This document shows positions 37,025 through 51,200 of a stretch of DNA of 64,000 bases, one piece after another (the stretch's first letter is position 1; each line of letters begins with the position of its first letter). The stretch is from Tyto alba (lineage: Eukaryota; Chordata; Aves; Strigiformes; Tytonidae). The position numbers and the translations under genes are program-made. Under the pieces are notes generated by a model that was not told the DNA's origin, did no database searches, and worked only from the letters and a program-made list of their open reading frames with translations. The DNA is taken from assembly GCF_018691265.1 (NCBI RefSeq), contig NW_024881330.1, positions 18,434,886 to 18,498,885 on the forward strand, read 5' to 3'.

Positions 37025-37537
37025 GTGAGGAGGAGTTGGACTTGTGAGGAAAAGTTGTGGAAGCTGCATGAACACCAAGGTCAGTGGAAGAATGGAGGAA
37101 GTAAGGAGGGAGGAGGTGTGCTGGAGCAGACACCCCCCTGTATCCTGTGGTGAGACGGAAGGATGCCCCCCCACTGCCACCCAAGAAGATCTACAGTGGA
37201 GCAGATACTGATTTGTGGCCTGTGTTTTGCATAGCTGATCAAGGTGATTGTGCACGAAGGCAGCCGGGGTCTTGTGGGAAAAGGCAGCCCCCGCTGTTGT
37301 AGTTCAGTGCTGGGATGATTGCAGCATAGGGGGATGTCCCACGCTGGAGCAGCTTGGGAAGGGCTGCAACCCATAGGAGGGACTTCAATTGGAGAAAGTT
37401 AGTGTCTCACGCTGGAGCAGCATGGGGAACATTGCAGCCCATGAGAGGGACTCAAATCCAAGAAAGTTTGTGGAGGACTGTCTTCTTGGAGAGGGGGACC
37501 ATGCTAGAGCAGGGGCAGAAGTTCTAGAAGCTCCCCT

Positions 37538-38011
37538 CGTCATGATTTGAGCCTACTCAGCAGCTAAATGACACGCAGTCGCTCACCCATCCTCCCTCTA
37601 CTTGGGAATGGGGAGGGAATCGGAGGGGCAAAGGGAGACTCATGGGTTGAGATAAAAACAGTTGAATAACAGTAACAGAATAATACTCTGACAGCAGTAT
37701 CAACAGGTAACTTACCATACAGATGCTCACCACCTGCTCCCAGCCAGCAATCCTAAACACAAAGGCACCACAGCAACACTCCCAAAAGTAGCAGCCTCTC
37801 CTGGCTCACTCCTGCCTTTATATAGTGAGCATAATGTCACATGACACAGAATATTGGCCAATTCGGGCTCAGCCCTCCACCTGTGCTCCCCCCGCCCCTG
37901 CACACAGGTGAGGGCACTAGGACCTGGGGAGCCCCTGGGGTCTCAGTGTGCTGCAACACTCCTCCAGCTACTAAAACTAACAGGAACTCTATTCCAGCCC
38001 CAACCAGGACA
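37538..38011 (-). mobile_element. Nested LTR of a second avian ERV family, 474 bp
   Basis: On the minus strand it begins TGTCCTGGTTGGGGCTGGAA, then TAGAGTT and TAGTAGCTGG, and ends CTCAAATCATGACG (terminal A decayed to G). I recognise this opening as the common avian LTR start of the type TGTCCTGGTTTCGGCTGGGA. A TATATAAA box lies on the minus strand at 37817-37824, preceded by a decayed CRE-like TGACATTATG. It splits copy 4 in a C-rich site, with C-rich flanks consistent with a 4-5 bp duplication. Orientation is opposite to its host LTR. Confidence 0.85.
37817..37824 (-). promoter_or_regulatory. TATA box of nested LTR
   Basis: TTTATATA on the plus strand is TATATAAA on the minus strand, in the context CACTATATAAAGGCAGG. 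This fits the core promoter position in this LTR type. Confidence 0.65.
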
Positions 38012-38209
38012 ACCCCACTGAAGATGGAAGAAGTAGCAGCACTGACTGCACCTCCCATTCCCTGCCCCTGCACCACTGGAGGGAGGAGGTAGAAATATCA
38101 GGAGCAGAGCTGAGCCCGGGAAGAAGGAAGGGGTGGGGGAAAGGTGTTCTCAAGACGTGGTAATGCTTATCACTGTCTTACTCTGTTAAGTGCTGTTGTT
38201 AGTGTCTGT

Positions 38210-38215
38210 AATAAA
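38210..38215 (+). terminator. Putative LTR poly-A signal, copy 4
   Basis: AATAAA followed by a T-rich stretch, ~187 bp before the element's 3' end, as in the sister copies. Confidence 0.6.
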
Positions 38216-38402
38216 TCTATGTTCTTTTTTTCTTCCCCTAACGAGTCTGTCTTTTGCCCATGACCATAATGTGTGATCTGCACCTCCCGGTGCTATCTCG
38301 AATTGCAAGCCTGGCTCATTTGTTCTTTCTCATCGCTGGAAGAGAAGGGAGGAGTGAGTGGCTGCATGGTGTTGGGCTGCCAACCAGGCTCAAACCACAA
38401 CA

Positions 38403-38640
38403 GGACCTAAGAAGGTCTCTAGTCAAACCCCCTGCTCAAGACAAAATCAGGCATGAGGTCAAACCAGGTGCTAATGTTGGTCATTCAAGTCTCAATTACC
38501 TCCGAGGATAAAGACTGCACAATATCTCTAGGCAACCTGTTCCAATGCTTGAATGTCCTCATGATGAAAAAGTTTTTCCTCACACCCGGCCTGAACCTCT
38601 CTTGTTTCAGCTTATGCCCATTAACTTCATCTGTTTATGT
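38403..38640 (-). mobile_element. CR1 LINE 3' region, inner piece, split by LTR copy 4
   Basis: Continues the CR1 begun at 36812. The CR1 3' UTR antisense view is clear: AAGGTCTCTAGTCAAACCC, then CCTGCTCAAGACAAAATCAG, CTCTAGGCAACCTGTTCCAA and GATGAAAAAGTTTTTCCTCA. Similarity fades near 38640. It is a 5'-truncated CR1 containing only the C-terminal end and 3' UTR. Confidence 0.88.
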
Positions 38641-41600
38641 GTATGACATACCAATACTATCGGTAACTTGGAGGTAGAATACACAGGTCCATAGATTAGG
38701 AGAATATTTTTCTCTCTGGCATTGTAGTCCTTTGAATAAGTTCATTGCTCAGTAAAAACTTTATGTTTCATATCTGGATCAATTCATTATTTACCCTAAT
38801 GAACTATAATGTGGAATTGATTTTTCAGAGTACGTGATCAGACATTATTGTATAAACTCAGCATTAAAAAAAACACATTCTCTGTTTTTCTGTTTATATG
38901 ATGTTTAACAAAAAGTCTGTTCTTTAACGTATCGGTTTTTAAAATATGCTGTCAAACTAAAGGTGTATAGTAAATATCAAAACATCTATATATTTCAATT
39001 TAATTAGGAACTCTTAAATATGAGTTCTTTAAGGAATTCAGTCATCTTTATTATTAAAATGGTTAGATTGGTCAGTCTGGTGCGTGGTACAGGCTTGAAT
39101 CATGTTAATGTTTGAGAAGGGAAAGGGGAAGAGAAGAAAACTTGTCCAGTACGCAGTTTGAGTGTGGCCAATATGTTGGAGGGTAAGAGTTACACAGTAT
39201 GTATATGGACAGTTTTGTGCCAATTTCAGTGCTAGAGGATGATCTAGACATGTTTAATTTATGCATCTTGCAGGTCTAGTAATTTGCCATCTGTTTTTGC
39301 TAAAATACAATGTTCCAGAAAACATGTTGAAGTGAAAGAGAGACAACATGGGAGAAAACATGTATTCATAACCACAATATATTTAGCTTTGATTCAGAAA
39401 AGATATCAGCATTTTGTTCTGCTCTGGGTACAAGGAGATCAAAAGTCTCATTCTCCACTCAGACTTCCCTCTATTGACTTAATTGGCATAGTTGTTTTTT
39501 TTTTCAGATGAATTGGCTAATTAGACTTCTTTATCCATATTTCTATCAATAAAGCTATTTGTCTTTTGTTTCTTATATATCATTTCCCCTTTTACCAAAA
39601 ATGGAGGGATCAGATGTTCATTAAAAATATCAGGACTGAGATACTTTTTTGCTTCTGGGTATAAAGATACTGCATTCATCATCATGCTTCTTTTGCTCAG
39701 GAGTGAAGTAGTAAGGTATTGCTCTGAATTTTATTAATTTGATGCAGTGTTGTATATTTACATATCTATTAATTTTGAGTGTATTGTCTCCTAAATGAAT
39801 TTCTAGTTTTGGAAGATTAAATCAGTTTTGATTCATTACAGACCTTCAAAGAAGTTTTAGATAACAAGAAGAGGAAGCAGAGAAAGAGATGGATAAAAAC
39901 TCCTTGGACCTGGGTAGGAAATGTGTAGTATTATGTATTGCTGTCCAGTATTTTCTTATACTACTTTTGTCATAATGTTCTGATTTGCTACAACCAAAGA
40001 TATTTTTGCTAACATGCTCTATTTCCACTTCATGCAGCTTCCTGTCAGAACTATGTTTTTCCCTACCTGTCTGAGTCACTTCTCAAGTCTTCAACAGCTT
40101 ACACTGCGACACAGCCCGAAGGACCTAAACACAAACTTCTATAATCCCTAGTTTCTTAGAAGGCTCTTCTCATCCTTTTTGTCACATTATATCTTATATG
40201 CATGACATTAACATAGAACTGGGCAACAGATACAGAAAAAAAAGAAAACTTGGAATTTTATTTGTGGATATTATAAACAAAATCTTCTATGATATAAATG
40301 GAGACAAATTCAGTCAAGGATGAAGTCAAAGAGTTTTCATAGCATTCCTCAACATGTTTTTAAAGCTGTCTGTGGTAGCTAAAATAAGTCATGCCTAGGG
40401 AAAAAAGTGGACTTGTGATTTAAATAGTGTTAGGAAAGTGATATGGGTATTGTTAGGAGGAACGAAAGGAGAAGTTTGTGACTTACTGTCCTTTCCCTTC
40501 AGTTTATATCAGAGTTAATTTCCTCCTATGGTTGGATGGTTAGAAGAGAAGTGTGGGGCCTGAACAGTTTTCCGGGTTTTTCTCAACTATGGCAAGCTTT
40601 GATTAGCCTGACCAACCAGCCATTCAGGAAAAAGAAGTTTAATTAGTCTCCATTTTCTCTAGACCCTTTTGCAATGAGTTGTCCATACCTGTGATGCTTA
40701 TTAACATATGCTGTGCTGAAAGCTGCTGTAACTGCACACTGTGTATTATCAGGATTGCCTGCAACTATGTCAGTGTCAAGACCCTTACAACAAAACATAA
40801 GGTACATTATGCAAAATAACCCAGAACCAAATTATTAAATATGAAAATAAACATTTTCTAGCTGTATTGTCTTATTCTTCTTATCAGAGGTTCCATCTTT
40901 TTAGCTGCTAGAGACAAATCGAGGTTAGAAGAGTGGTAACTCCAGGTCTGTCCTACTTGGAAGATTCTGCTCTGCCTCCAAAACCCATTTAGGCTTAAAG
41001 TGGATCCAGAATCTCTGTGAAGAAGATTTGTTACTTAATGATGTCATGCTTCTTATTCTGTTGAAGTTTGTCATTGTTACAGTGAGATCTGTACATATTA
41101 TGTGCTTTCCTTTTCTTCAGTATTAATATAAATAATAAAAAAGAAAAATATATGAAATATATCCAGAGGAAATATTATATATTAGTTGTTTATGAGAAAA
41201 CAGTATTAAAATACTTTGACTAAAACTCATTATCTCCATCTTTTCTCTTTTTTCCCCTTTACGTAGAAGCAGACAGCTTCAACCCCTAGGTTTTTTAATC
41301 TAATAAGTGCTTGTAAGGTTCTATTAAACCAAACTGAGATTTACAGAAAATTTTACAGAAGATTTTGTACTAAAATTGAAAAGACCATTCACTTTTATTG
41401 ACCTTTTATATTGTTTATGATTCTCTGAGTTTATTATTCTCCTATCTGTAACCTCTTCATTCTCCACAGTAGGATCCACCCACATTAATGCTTTGGAAAG
41501 TAGGCATCACAGAAGATGTTGAAATAAAATTATAACAGCAGTAACTAACATAATTGTTCTCCTGTATTTGTATTCTCAGTAGTAATTAATATCTCACAGT

Positions 41601-44600
41601 CCTCCTCATCTCAAAATACTTTTGTAGCCAAGAAATCATAACAGAAAATACAAGCTAATATTTTATAAAACCAAAATTATTCTTTAACTGTGATGAAAAC
41701 ATATAATTTGTCTGGACCCTTACTCACCTCTTTTTGGGTTACCTTCTGTTTAGAATTTCGAAATCTTTACTTTACATGCAAAACATAAATAGAGAATACA
41801 CATTTCACCCTACTTTTTTCAGTCTCTTCAGTGTCTAAAATTAAATGTGAGTATGTGTGACTCATCAATACAGGACACTCTCAAGACTGAGCTTCCACTC
41901 AGCTGAAATAGGTGAATCCTAGGTATTTGTCCCCATTCCTCAGTTAGAAACCTTAAGATTATCACCAGAATTTAAAGTTAAATTACCTTCATAGGAATTT
42001 TCCAGTTTCTAGAAATGCCATTTTGCCACTTGAGTGAGATTATAAGAGCCTCTAGACACTTCAGGCCTTTGAAGTCATATAGATTAAAAAAAAAAAAAAA
42101 AAAACAAAAAAAACACTGAAAACCCCACAAGTTTAAATTGTGCCCAAATTATATGTATCACCAGCTTCTTCATTCTCCAGCATGAATAAGATTTTTTTAT
42201 ATATATCCTGACAGAATGTGTACAGAATATATAGTACCAAAAATATATTTGAAAAGCATCGGGAATGAAAAATAAATCCAGATTTTCTACTTATTTGTTA
42301 TCACTTCAGTATTCGCAAAATAAAAACTATGACATCTTTGAGTGTTACATGCAGGATCTGTGGTAGTAGATACACTAGTATCTATTAACAGTAGATGTAT
42401 AGTTAGCCAAAAGTTAAATATCTGTTTTTGATTTTCTAGTAGTGATTGTTATACGTGAAAATCATGTTGGCTCTTGAACAGGTGAAGACTCTGTGATTAG
42501 ATGTGCCACTCCTGAACACAAAATTATATAAAGATATATAATAATAAGGGTATGTAGACTAATGAATGTTTCCTAGTTGTACTTACTTTATTCAACCAAA
42601 TACAATAATAGAAATACAATGTAAGTGTTTCATAACATTGTAAGAAATGAATGAGATTCAAAAAACAAAAAAAAATGTCATGTCAGGATTAATGAAGACT
42701 ATTAAAATGAACTCAGATGGAAAAAAATAAGGATTTTGTTTTCTGTTTATTCAAAGAACTATCATAATTTGGTTTTGCACCTTTTAAAAATAACAAAACC
42801 AAAGGACATCCAACAGTTACAGGCATGTAAAAATATGCACATACAAAATATTCACATCCTGTCTGAAGAAACATGTCTCTGAAAAAGCTATTCACAAAGA
42901 GGTAAATCTTGGACAATATTTGCCTCTTGGAGCAATAAATCTTAATTTTCATCTCAACATATGTCAAAACTTGTTTATTTTTTAATTAACATTCTCAGGG
43001 AATGGCTGTTTTTGAAATAAAGTAAAATAGAACATATCTTGCAAAATAATAAAAATTGCAAAGCTTGCCCTATCCTAAAATTTAATACAAATAAAGATAG
43101 AGGGATGAATTTAGAGTGCAGTAACACTTTTTTAACAACTATAGCAGAAGAATACCTTCTTAATCTAAACAGACATTCAGCATTCCCATTGCTTAGTAAG
43201 AACAATTTTGTGTATGGAAAATAAGACAGGATTATATTTAAAGAAATCATTAGGGAAACATTATTGGTACTTCTGAGCTTACTGAACTGATGGTAGAGCC
43301 TTGTCTGCCTACCATGGCCTCATCATATAACCTAATGTGACCTTATTTAAACACCAATCTTGCAATTAAATCCTTATATCCAATCAGGATTCCACTCAGT
43401 TGCATGAAACTGCATCTGTCTTTCTGTGATGATTAAATGGCAGGATCAAAGCTGAGGTATATCCCAGTATATATGTAAAAATTGCAGAGGACCTCTTCTT
43501 GACCTACTTACAGCTGTATATACCTTGATAGCTTTTTGTTATTAAAAAGGTCTTGCTGAGTCTCATAAGCTGCCTACTCTATTCATTAAATGGGGAAAAA
43601 AAAAAAAAAACGGTAAAAGACAGATGAAAAAGTTTTCCAGCACAAAATACTATGTTCTAAAATATTTGTCAAATCCAAGGGTTTATGCCTGTAGCTATCC
43701 TCAATCTATTGAGTTAATGATAAATGATAAAACGATAATGATAAAATCTAATTTATCTTAATTTTCTATTTTTTCTCTTTGTTTTCCAAGTTTATCGTTA
43801 ACTATGGACATTTTTTGTTTTCCTAAATACAAATACTGCAAATTACATACACATATATGTATACTCTAATTAGGTATTTTAGCTTTGCAAAAATATATTT
43901 CAGAGAACAGCATGTTCCAGTCATTTGTCACTAGTGTAGAGAATCCTTATTGTGCAAAGCCGAAATGAATTTTGGTTGAATAGCTATGCCCTCAGAGGGA
44001 GATTGAGATATTTAAATGATGAATGTAACACATGGCCTCGACTGAGCAGGAAACTAGGATTTCCTTTTCCAGATGAAGATACTGTAGGTTGTCATTTGTT
44101 TAGCAACAGTTTGCTCATATGAGCCTCATAAGACATAAAGATCATTACTGAATAGTCATTTATTCAGACATAAAAAGAACATTCAGTTAGCGGCTTGACA
44201 TAAAGATATACTTGATATAATATTTATCAGTTTAGAAAGAATAAAGTCCCATCTTAGAAATGCTCTGTTGATTAGGAACATATTAACCAGTATTATCAGA
44301 TTTACAGAATAGCCTTCTTCAGAACTGATGCTTCTGATTTTAAAGAAGGGCAGTATTTCCATATGTGGTAGTGATATTCAAGAGAAAAATATGACATATT
44401 TCAGGGACTTAGATTGTTTGTTAATTCTTACATTCCTTCGTAAATATACATGTGTTTGTTACCAAGTTCTTTTCATAATGTCTTTTTTACTGATTTTCTT
44501 GAAAGCACATTCTCAGAAAAGAACTTTGTATCTCATAGACAGCTCAATATTTTAAATCCCATTTGCCATTTCCATATTCTTAAATTCCTCAGAACATTTT

Positions 44601-45127
44601 TGTTAAGTACTAATAGGTGACCTGGAATGCCTTCATTTCCTTTTTTCAGTCTGTGGTTATTTTTACACTTTGTAAATTTCTTAACATCTATGGAAAATTA
44701 TACACTAAAAAAATGTATGAGCTACAGTAAAACAAGTAGCATCAGGGAAGGGCTGAGAAGCTAAAGTTCAAGTCTGGAGTACAGAGAATAACCATTTATA
44801 ATGATAACAGGGTTGTCATAACCTTTTGTCTCTACTTATTTTTTGCCCTCCATAATAAAGAGGGTTGTGTCTGCTTCTTGCATCTAGCAACCTGCAAATA
44901 GCCAGAAGAGTCACACTAAATGCAAAATACTGTTAAACAATTATTTTTAATAAACATTTTTAAGATTTAAATAAAAAGGAGTAGGACAATATTTAGTTCC
45001 TTCCTCCTTCCTGCTTTTATTTTCTCTGAGAGTGTATCAGAAGACAGGATGATCAGCATTCTCAAAATGTGCAGTTTCATCAGTCCTTTGACCTTCTTTC
45101 ATATTCCTTTCTTGTTTGTTTACTTTA
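38641..45127. other. AT-rich non-coding stretch
   Basis: No gene is seen in 6.5 kb. It holds an A-rich tract at 42086-42112, a 15 A run near 43591, GATAA-rich sequence at 43717-43750, and a balanced-composition block at 40555-40790 that looks less random than its surroundings. Confidence 0.55.
42086..42104. repeat. poly-A tract (19 A)
   Basis: Homopolymer followed by CAAAAAAAACACTGAAAACC, a context resembling that beside the A24 tract at 34085. Confidence 0.9.
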
Positions 45128-45230
45128 GAATCATAGAATTATAGAATAATTTGTGTTGGAAGGGAACTTTAAAGGTCATCTAGTACAAACCCCCTGCAAT
45201 GAGCAGAGACATCTTCAACTAGATCAGTTT
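45128..45230 (-). mobile_element. CR1 LINE 3' end fragment
   Basis: AGAATCATAGAATTATAGAA is the repeated CR1 tail in antisense view. It is followed by TTGGAAGGGAACTTTAAAGG and TCATCTAGTACAAACCCC. Only ~100 bp of 3' UTR is present. The open frame 45153-45611 that starts inside it is not a gene. Confidence 0.85.
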
Positions 45231-48200
45231 GCTTACTCTTACTGCCCCCTGAATCAGGACCTGTATTGTCTGAAGGCAGAATTCAGAATATATGAGGATA
45301 TTTATAGTATGAAGTCTTACATACATATAAAGATATCTCCAACTCTGAAAGAATGCAGCACCTTAAAAGAAGTGAGAAAAATGGAAGTGTTTCTTTTCAT
45401 ACAGTATCTACATTATGTTTTAATATTTTTTCTACTGTGTTTTTGTAAGTCTGCTTATGTCAGTGTTCATGTTTTGGGTCAAAAGGTGCATTTGGTCTCA
45501 GGAACTGTGGAGTCTAAACAGACTCTTCACTTGAAGAAATACAGAAATTTCTCTCCTTACAGAAAGGGCAACTTAGATCTCATGATGGTGGTTTCATATA
45601 GCCTCAGTTAGTTGTCCTAACTAGAAGACTGTTTCAGCCTCTATGCAAACAGAAGTCTTATAAGAATACTTGTTTTTATACTTTTCCTAATTTTCATCAT
45701 CAGCAATGGATTTTCATTGCCTTTCCATCTTCCTTTCCACAGTCCATTCATTTCACCTATTTCTTCTCTGTTGACTGCTACCTGGCATGTTTCCATTGCT
45801 TGTGATATTAACCTACAGTTCAATTACTTTAATGGCCATGATTTGATGGAATTGTGTGAGAACTCATTTTGCCTTTTTAAATTATGCCTGGCATCCTGGA
45901 GAACTTTCAGCTTACAGTGCATTGCTTGTTCCTACTTTTATTCAACACAGATACAAATTCTAATGAAAACCTTTCTGTAGTTCTCCAGCTCTGCATCAAC
46001 ATTTTCGGATCAGTCTCAGAACTACTATTGCTACTAGCAAGAATAGTAAATCAGCATTTTCACTGTGATTTACATTCCTAATATAAAGTACAGATGTTAG
46101 GTTGTTTTAAACACTCTCCATTCTCTGTCAGATGAAGTGAGACAAAATGCAAAGCTAATTAAAATAATTAGAAAAGTTCAAGTATGAGATTTGAATTAAA
46201 TATCACAGAAAATCCCAATCTGCAGTAGGATGCTGATATGTTAATTACCTTGTACTTTCACTAAAAGAAAATGTTAAATAAGATCTCCACATATGTTTTT
46301 AGCAGAACAGCTTGAATAATGTTTATCCTTAATCTGAGAAATATTTTCATGAAATAATTATTTGGGTTTTATTACACTCATTTTTACAGTAATTTATTCT
46401 TATCTTCTACAAAGGTAATATTATTATTAATTTTAATATTTAGTTATAAATATTTATTTTTAGTGTTTTAAAGAGTATCTATCACAGTTCTTTGGCTGAA
46501 ACAAGGATGCAGGAATTTGAAAATAATTTAGACAAAAGACTGGAAATGTCACACCTTTGTGTATTGAACTTAAGATGCAAATCAAGTTTCAGGGCCTACC
46601 CTTTGACCTACCACTTCGAGCTGATTCAAAACATCAGACATTTGTTTGTTATTTGAGGTAAGAGATAAATTTATAATGCAATCAGTTGGTTTTTTTGTTT
46701 TGTTTTGTGTTTTTTTCAAATCCATTTTCCTTCATTGAAACAGGAATTTAGAATGTCTTTTTTTTTTTTTTTTTTTCTGCAACTTCATCAGGAGACAGCG
46801 CTAATGGCAATGTATCCAGTTCCTGTTCCAGTCAGGAAACAGAGTTCAAAAATTATCTCAACTTGTTATAGTTATATTTTCCATGTTTATTTCCTGTCTT
46901 TAATGGCATTGTTTTTGCTTATTGTCCCCCTTTAACTTAGTCCTCTGGTTCTTTCAAAAATACGAAAATTTCAACTAACAATAATCAATAAAATATTTAT
47001 GACTAAATATGATTTATAAATTAATTTTGTTTATTAAATCACACTAAATTTGAAGACTTCTTTATGCTGTTTCATACATGACCCACTTTATTATACATCT
47101 GTAGCAGGTTGCAGCTACCTGGAATATAAAAAAGTCTAATGAGTTTTTGTAATTAATTAAAGGGTGTTTTATTATCCAAAATTCACACCAGTACTTATTT
47201 ATGGTTTTATTAGAAATTGTGATCTGCACCTTTGATTGCACAGGACCATGTGAATGGAGCCTAATAAACCTTAGGAAACAGTAGCCAGTTGGCTAGGAGA
47301 AGACTACTTTTGTCATTGCAGCAGCTGCTATGTGTACACCAGCCCAGCATGTTTATATCGTTGAACATACACTTGTATGCCTTTACCTTATGACTATGTC
47401 ACTTTGTTGTAGGAAACCACATAATCTGTATCTGAATATCTCCTCCCTGTGTATTATAGTTGGTAGAGTGTGACAAAACAAACCAAAAAAGATTCTAACA
47501 TCTTTGATTTAGCTTGTATTTTGTATGTATAAATAATCCAGTAAGAAGTGCAATATCTGTGGACTCATCTAATTCTGAAGCAAAGCAGCAGTTACTCTTG
47601 ATTTTAGGAATAAATGTATTTTGAAATATCACAATATTTCAATATTTTGAAATATTTTAGTATCACAATTGTCTAAAGGAAGGCTGGACCTAATTGATCA
47701 AGCTTTTTATTTTTAGCATGACAGTCACCATGTCTTCTTCAGAAGGTAGCAGCAGATCTTCTGTGACTGTGAACTTCTTCAAGCCAAGCAGTTAGAGAGT
47801 TTATGCAGAAAGATGCCTTGAACAGGTCAGTATTCAGAAAAGTGACTGAAGAGAGACAGAAGTTCTCTTCTGCTGTCACTTCAGTGACATAAAACTCCAC
47901 ACTTCTGTCTTTTAAAATAGGCAAGTTTTTATTCAAGGTATGGTAAAGATCTTAATTTCTCTTTTTCAAAAAATCTGTAACTTAATGAAAATCATTGGCT
48001 GATCAAGTACAAGTAACACTTACCCTGGTTTTGTCACACACTGTTTCCTCCTTCCTCTCCCTACAGCTTTTTCATATTCAGTAAGTCTGGAACACTTTTT
48101 GCCTGATTTGATGATTTTGTCAAATCTTTGAGGGTTGGTGTTTTTTTGTTGTTTATTTATTATTTTTATTTTTTTCTGTCTCAAGTCACAGTCATTTTTA

Positions 48201-51200
48201 GACTAAAATATGCAAAATAGTAACTGAAATATGTGATTCTCTTCAAAATTGTTTGATAGTTTTGCTGAAATGGTACAGAGTACTAGATGGTGAAATAAAG
48301 GCACTTAGAGTAAAAACACAATATGATAACAACTTTCTTGAAAGTGCTGGAATGAGACAATAACAGAGAGTCCAGGGTGATAAATAGTTATGGTCAATTA
48401 CTGATCACTAAAAGGATACATCCCTGGGAGTTGGACAAATCTATACTCAGGGATAGTAGCAAGGGACAAATATCCAATATATATAAAACTTCTCGTGGGT
48501 AATAAAGCTCAGATATACATGGAATTTGCTGAACAGTGTTGACAAGAAAAGTAGGCAGATGGTGAAACAAACACTTAAAAAACCTCTTTAAATAATTTTA
48601 TGGATAGCCTCTTCTCAACTATCTTTGGCTGAAATGAAGGAAAATCCAGTCTACTCATAAATTATTTTTGATGAAACAAGGTCCCTTTTGACTGCTTTCC
48701 AATATGTTTTGGAGATTAAAGTGTTTCAGAAATGCTCAGACACAACCTCTCAGCTTGCACACTTTTTTAGAAATTCAGAAATGTCTAAGAGGATTTTATG
48801 TGAGACTTAAAGACAAGGGGCATTTTGCACTGTTTGACAGAACATCCACAGGTTGATCTTACTTTTATAAGTCAATGTGAACCAACAAATTAAAAAACAC
48901 TGGTATGTAGAAATCATGAATAGTTGCTTTGGGGGTGGTGAGGTGGGGAACAAAATAACTGTCCATTTGTCTGTACTTCATGGAACAAGACAGGAATTTG
49001 CACTTTGGTCTTACGTAGAAGAGGTCCTGTTGATTTCCAGTTGTTCACAGGTTAGAATGGAAATCCATGATTATCTAAGCAGTGCACTTTGAATAAGTTG
49101 TGGCAACACTTCATGAGACTATGTAACATTTATCACAATTTTCGTATAGCCAAAAAGCTTCAAGATATATGTCATATAGATCAAATGTGTGAAAAGAAGA
49201 TGAGTCCTGAGGAGACTTCACATGCAGAAAACAGAATCCTTCATAAGGTCCTAAATGTCTGTTATAGTTGCTGAGTACACAACTAACTACCAGGTGAATT
49301 TGACCTCTACAGCCTCTGCCGACTGATTTCTTTTACAGCAGGGGGTTCAGATTAGTTGTCCATCAGTGCCCTACCATTTCAGCCTGATCACATAATGTAT
49401 GCCAACCAGAAGATGACTTCTTAGTCTGAACAAGTCAACTTTTTAGCAGGTTCAGTCACATGTGATGAAACAAAAGGGAAATAAATCCAGATCAAAACAC
49501 TCATAGAAATGTAGGAGAATTTGAAACAACTGTGCCTGTATAACGTATAACACATCTCCTGCTCTCTTCTCATCTCCCTCTGCTTCATTGTTTCCTTTAT
49601 TGGTTTTAATTGCTGTTAATTAACCCATACTTCTATTATGATTTTCAGCCAAGTATCTAAAAATGGTATTTAGGTATACCAATAATTTTACATTAGCATG
49701 ATTATTAATGCCTGTTTTACAGTGAACTTAGTACTCATGCTTCAAGCCAGAGAAATAATAACAATAATAATAATTGAAATCTCAATTTATTATTTGAAAG
49801 AACTGCAGTATAAGTAATGCTTCTGAAACATTCCCCGTAGTCCCTATGTCTAGTGTCAGAAACATATGCACCTCATAACATGACTGTTATGAAATTAAGG
49901 GTGTAAAATCTTTACCTGTTTGTTTGCTAAAGACAAGATAAAAACTTAAATCTCTGTATCTAGTCCTCATCTGTTTAGAAAAGCTTGTCTGGATTTTTTG
50001 CCTCCTTTTCTCCTGTGCTAACACTTATCATTGCTGTACATTAATAAATTGAAAGTAAACTTTACTCATTAAAACTCTGAAAATTTCCTAAGTTCAGTAA
50101 CAATAATATCTGTCATCACAAGTTCTAACTCCAAAAAGTGTGGAATTATGAGAAACTGATGGCTTGATTTTCTGACTTGAACAAAGCAGCAGGGAATCCC
50201 AGTCTTGGATCTTTATGTTGCATTGTGGCTGAAGTCCAGTTTAATTGGAAGTAGCAATAGGAGCTTAGTTTTTTAAATCAATTCTGTTATAGGAAATTTT
50301 ATGATTAGTGCAGGCTTGTTTAATTTAATAATACAATCTTAATCATCACTTATCTTTTGGACAAAACTTTTTTGTTTCTTTTGTAAGGAAAAAATGTAAC
50401 TGAAGAAGCTTGAATACTCAAACCTTTCCTACTTCTTAACTGGCAAAATGAAATTATTACTTGAATATTCTGAAATGTTTTAACTCAGAAATTTTGTACC
50501 ACAGGATTTGTTAGGTGACCTCTTTTCAATTTATTTTTATATATATATATGTCTATATATATGTACATAAACATTTATTAAAAAAAATTTCCAACTAAAA
50601 CATTAAAATTCTTCAAGAAATGACAAAATTTTCAGTCATGGTCAATATTGTTAGAAAGCATCAATATTTCATGGGACTAATGTAGTTCTGTTGCATTTGT
50701 TTTCATTTTCTTCTAAAACAAAATTTCTGGAACAAATTTTTTTCATTAGCATGAAAGCATTGTGGGAAGAGGTAAAAGATTTTGGAGTTCTCAATGCTGG
50801 AAGTGGTCTTCAGTATGATACTGTCTACCAACTTTACTCAATTTACTTTTTTTTTTATTTCTGTTTGTCTCATATGTATTAACAAAGGATACCTATGGCA
50901 TTCATTGCCCTTCTTATGTGTCACTACAAAGCTAACACATCTGGACTTTAAGAAAACTATGTTGCTTTAGTAAACTGTGACTTGAGACAGAAAAAATAAA
51001 AATAAAATATAAAGCAACTATGTTGCTTAAGTGCTTTAGTTAAAGAAGAAAAAAAGTGAACTGTCAAAATGAGTCATTCCTAAAAAGGCCAAGAGACTTT
51101 TTCTTTTTTTAAAGTGTTGCATTGAATATTGACCATATTTTTACTAGCTGAGTTTCTTCTTATTTGGAAAATATTTATATGATTTTCACACTGTTTTTTA

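Larger units (their letters stand above)
36854..38402 (+). mobile_element. LTR copy 4 (solo LTR, avian ERV type), interrupted by another LTR
   Basis: It starts TGTCCTGGGTTTGAG and ends CAAACCACAACA, with perfect duplications GGACC at 36849-36853 and 38403-38407. The span is 1549 bp. Removing the 474 bp inner LTR and a short duplication leaves ~1071 bp, the family length. Signals are kept: CCAAT (36980-36984), TATTTAAG (37017-37024) and AATAAA (38210-38215). The body carries the ~67 bp imperfect repeats. It is inserted in a CR1 3' end. It has no retroviral interior. Confidence 0.93.

Noticed and set aside
37841..38092. Frames on both strands near the nested LTR boundary
   Set aside because: They cross the junction between two LTRs, so any protein would be an accident of insertion.
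45153..45611. 152-codon plus-strand open frame
   Set aside because: It starts inside an antisense CR1 3' end and continues into AT-rich DNA. It shows no domain and the composition is typical of chance frames.
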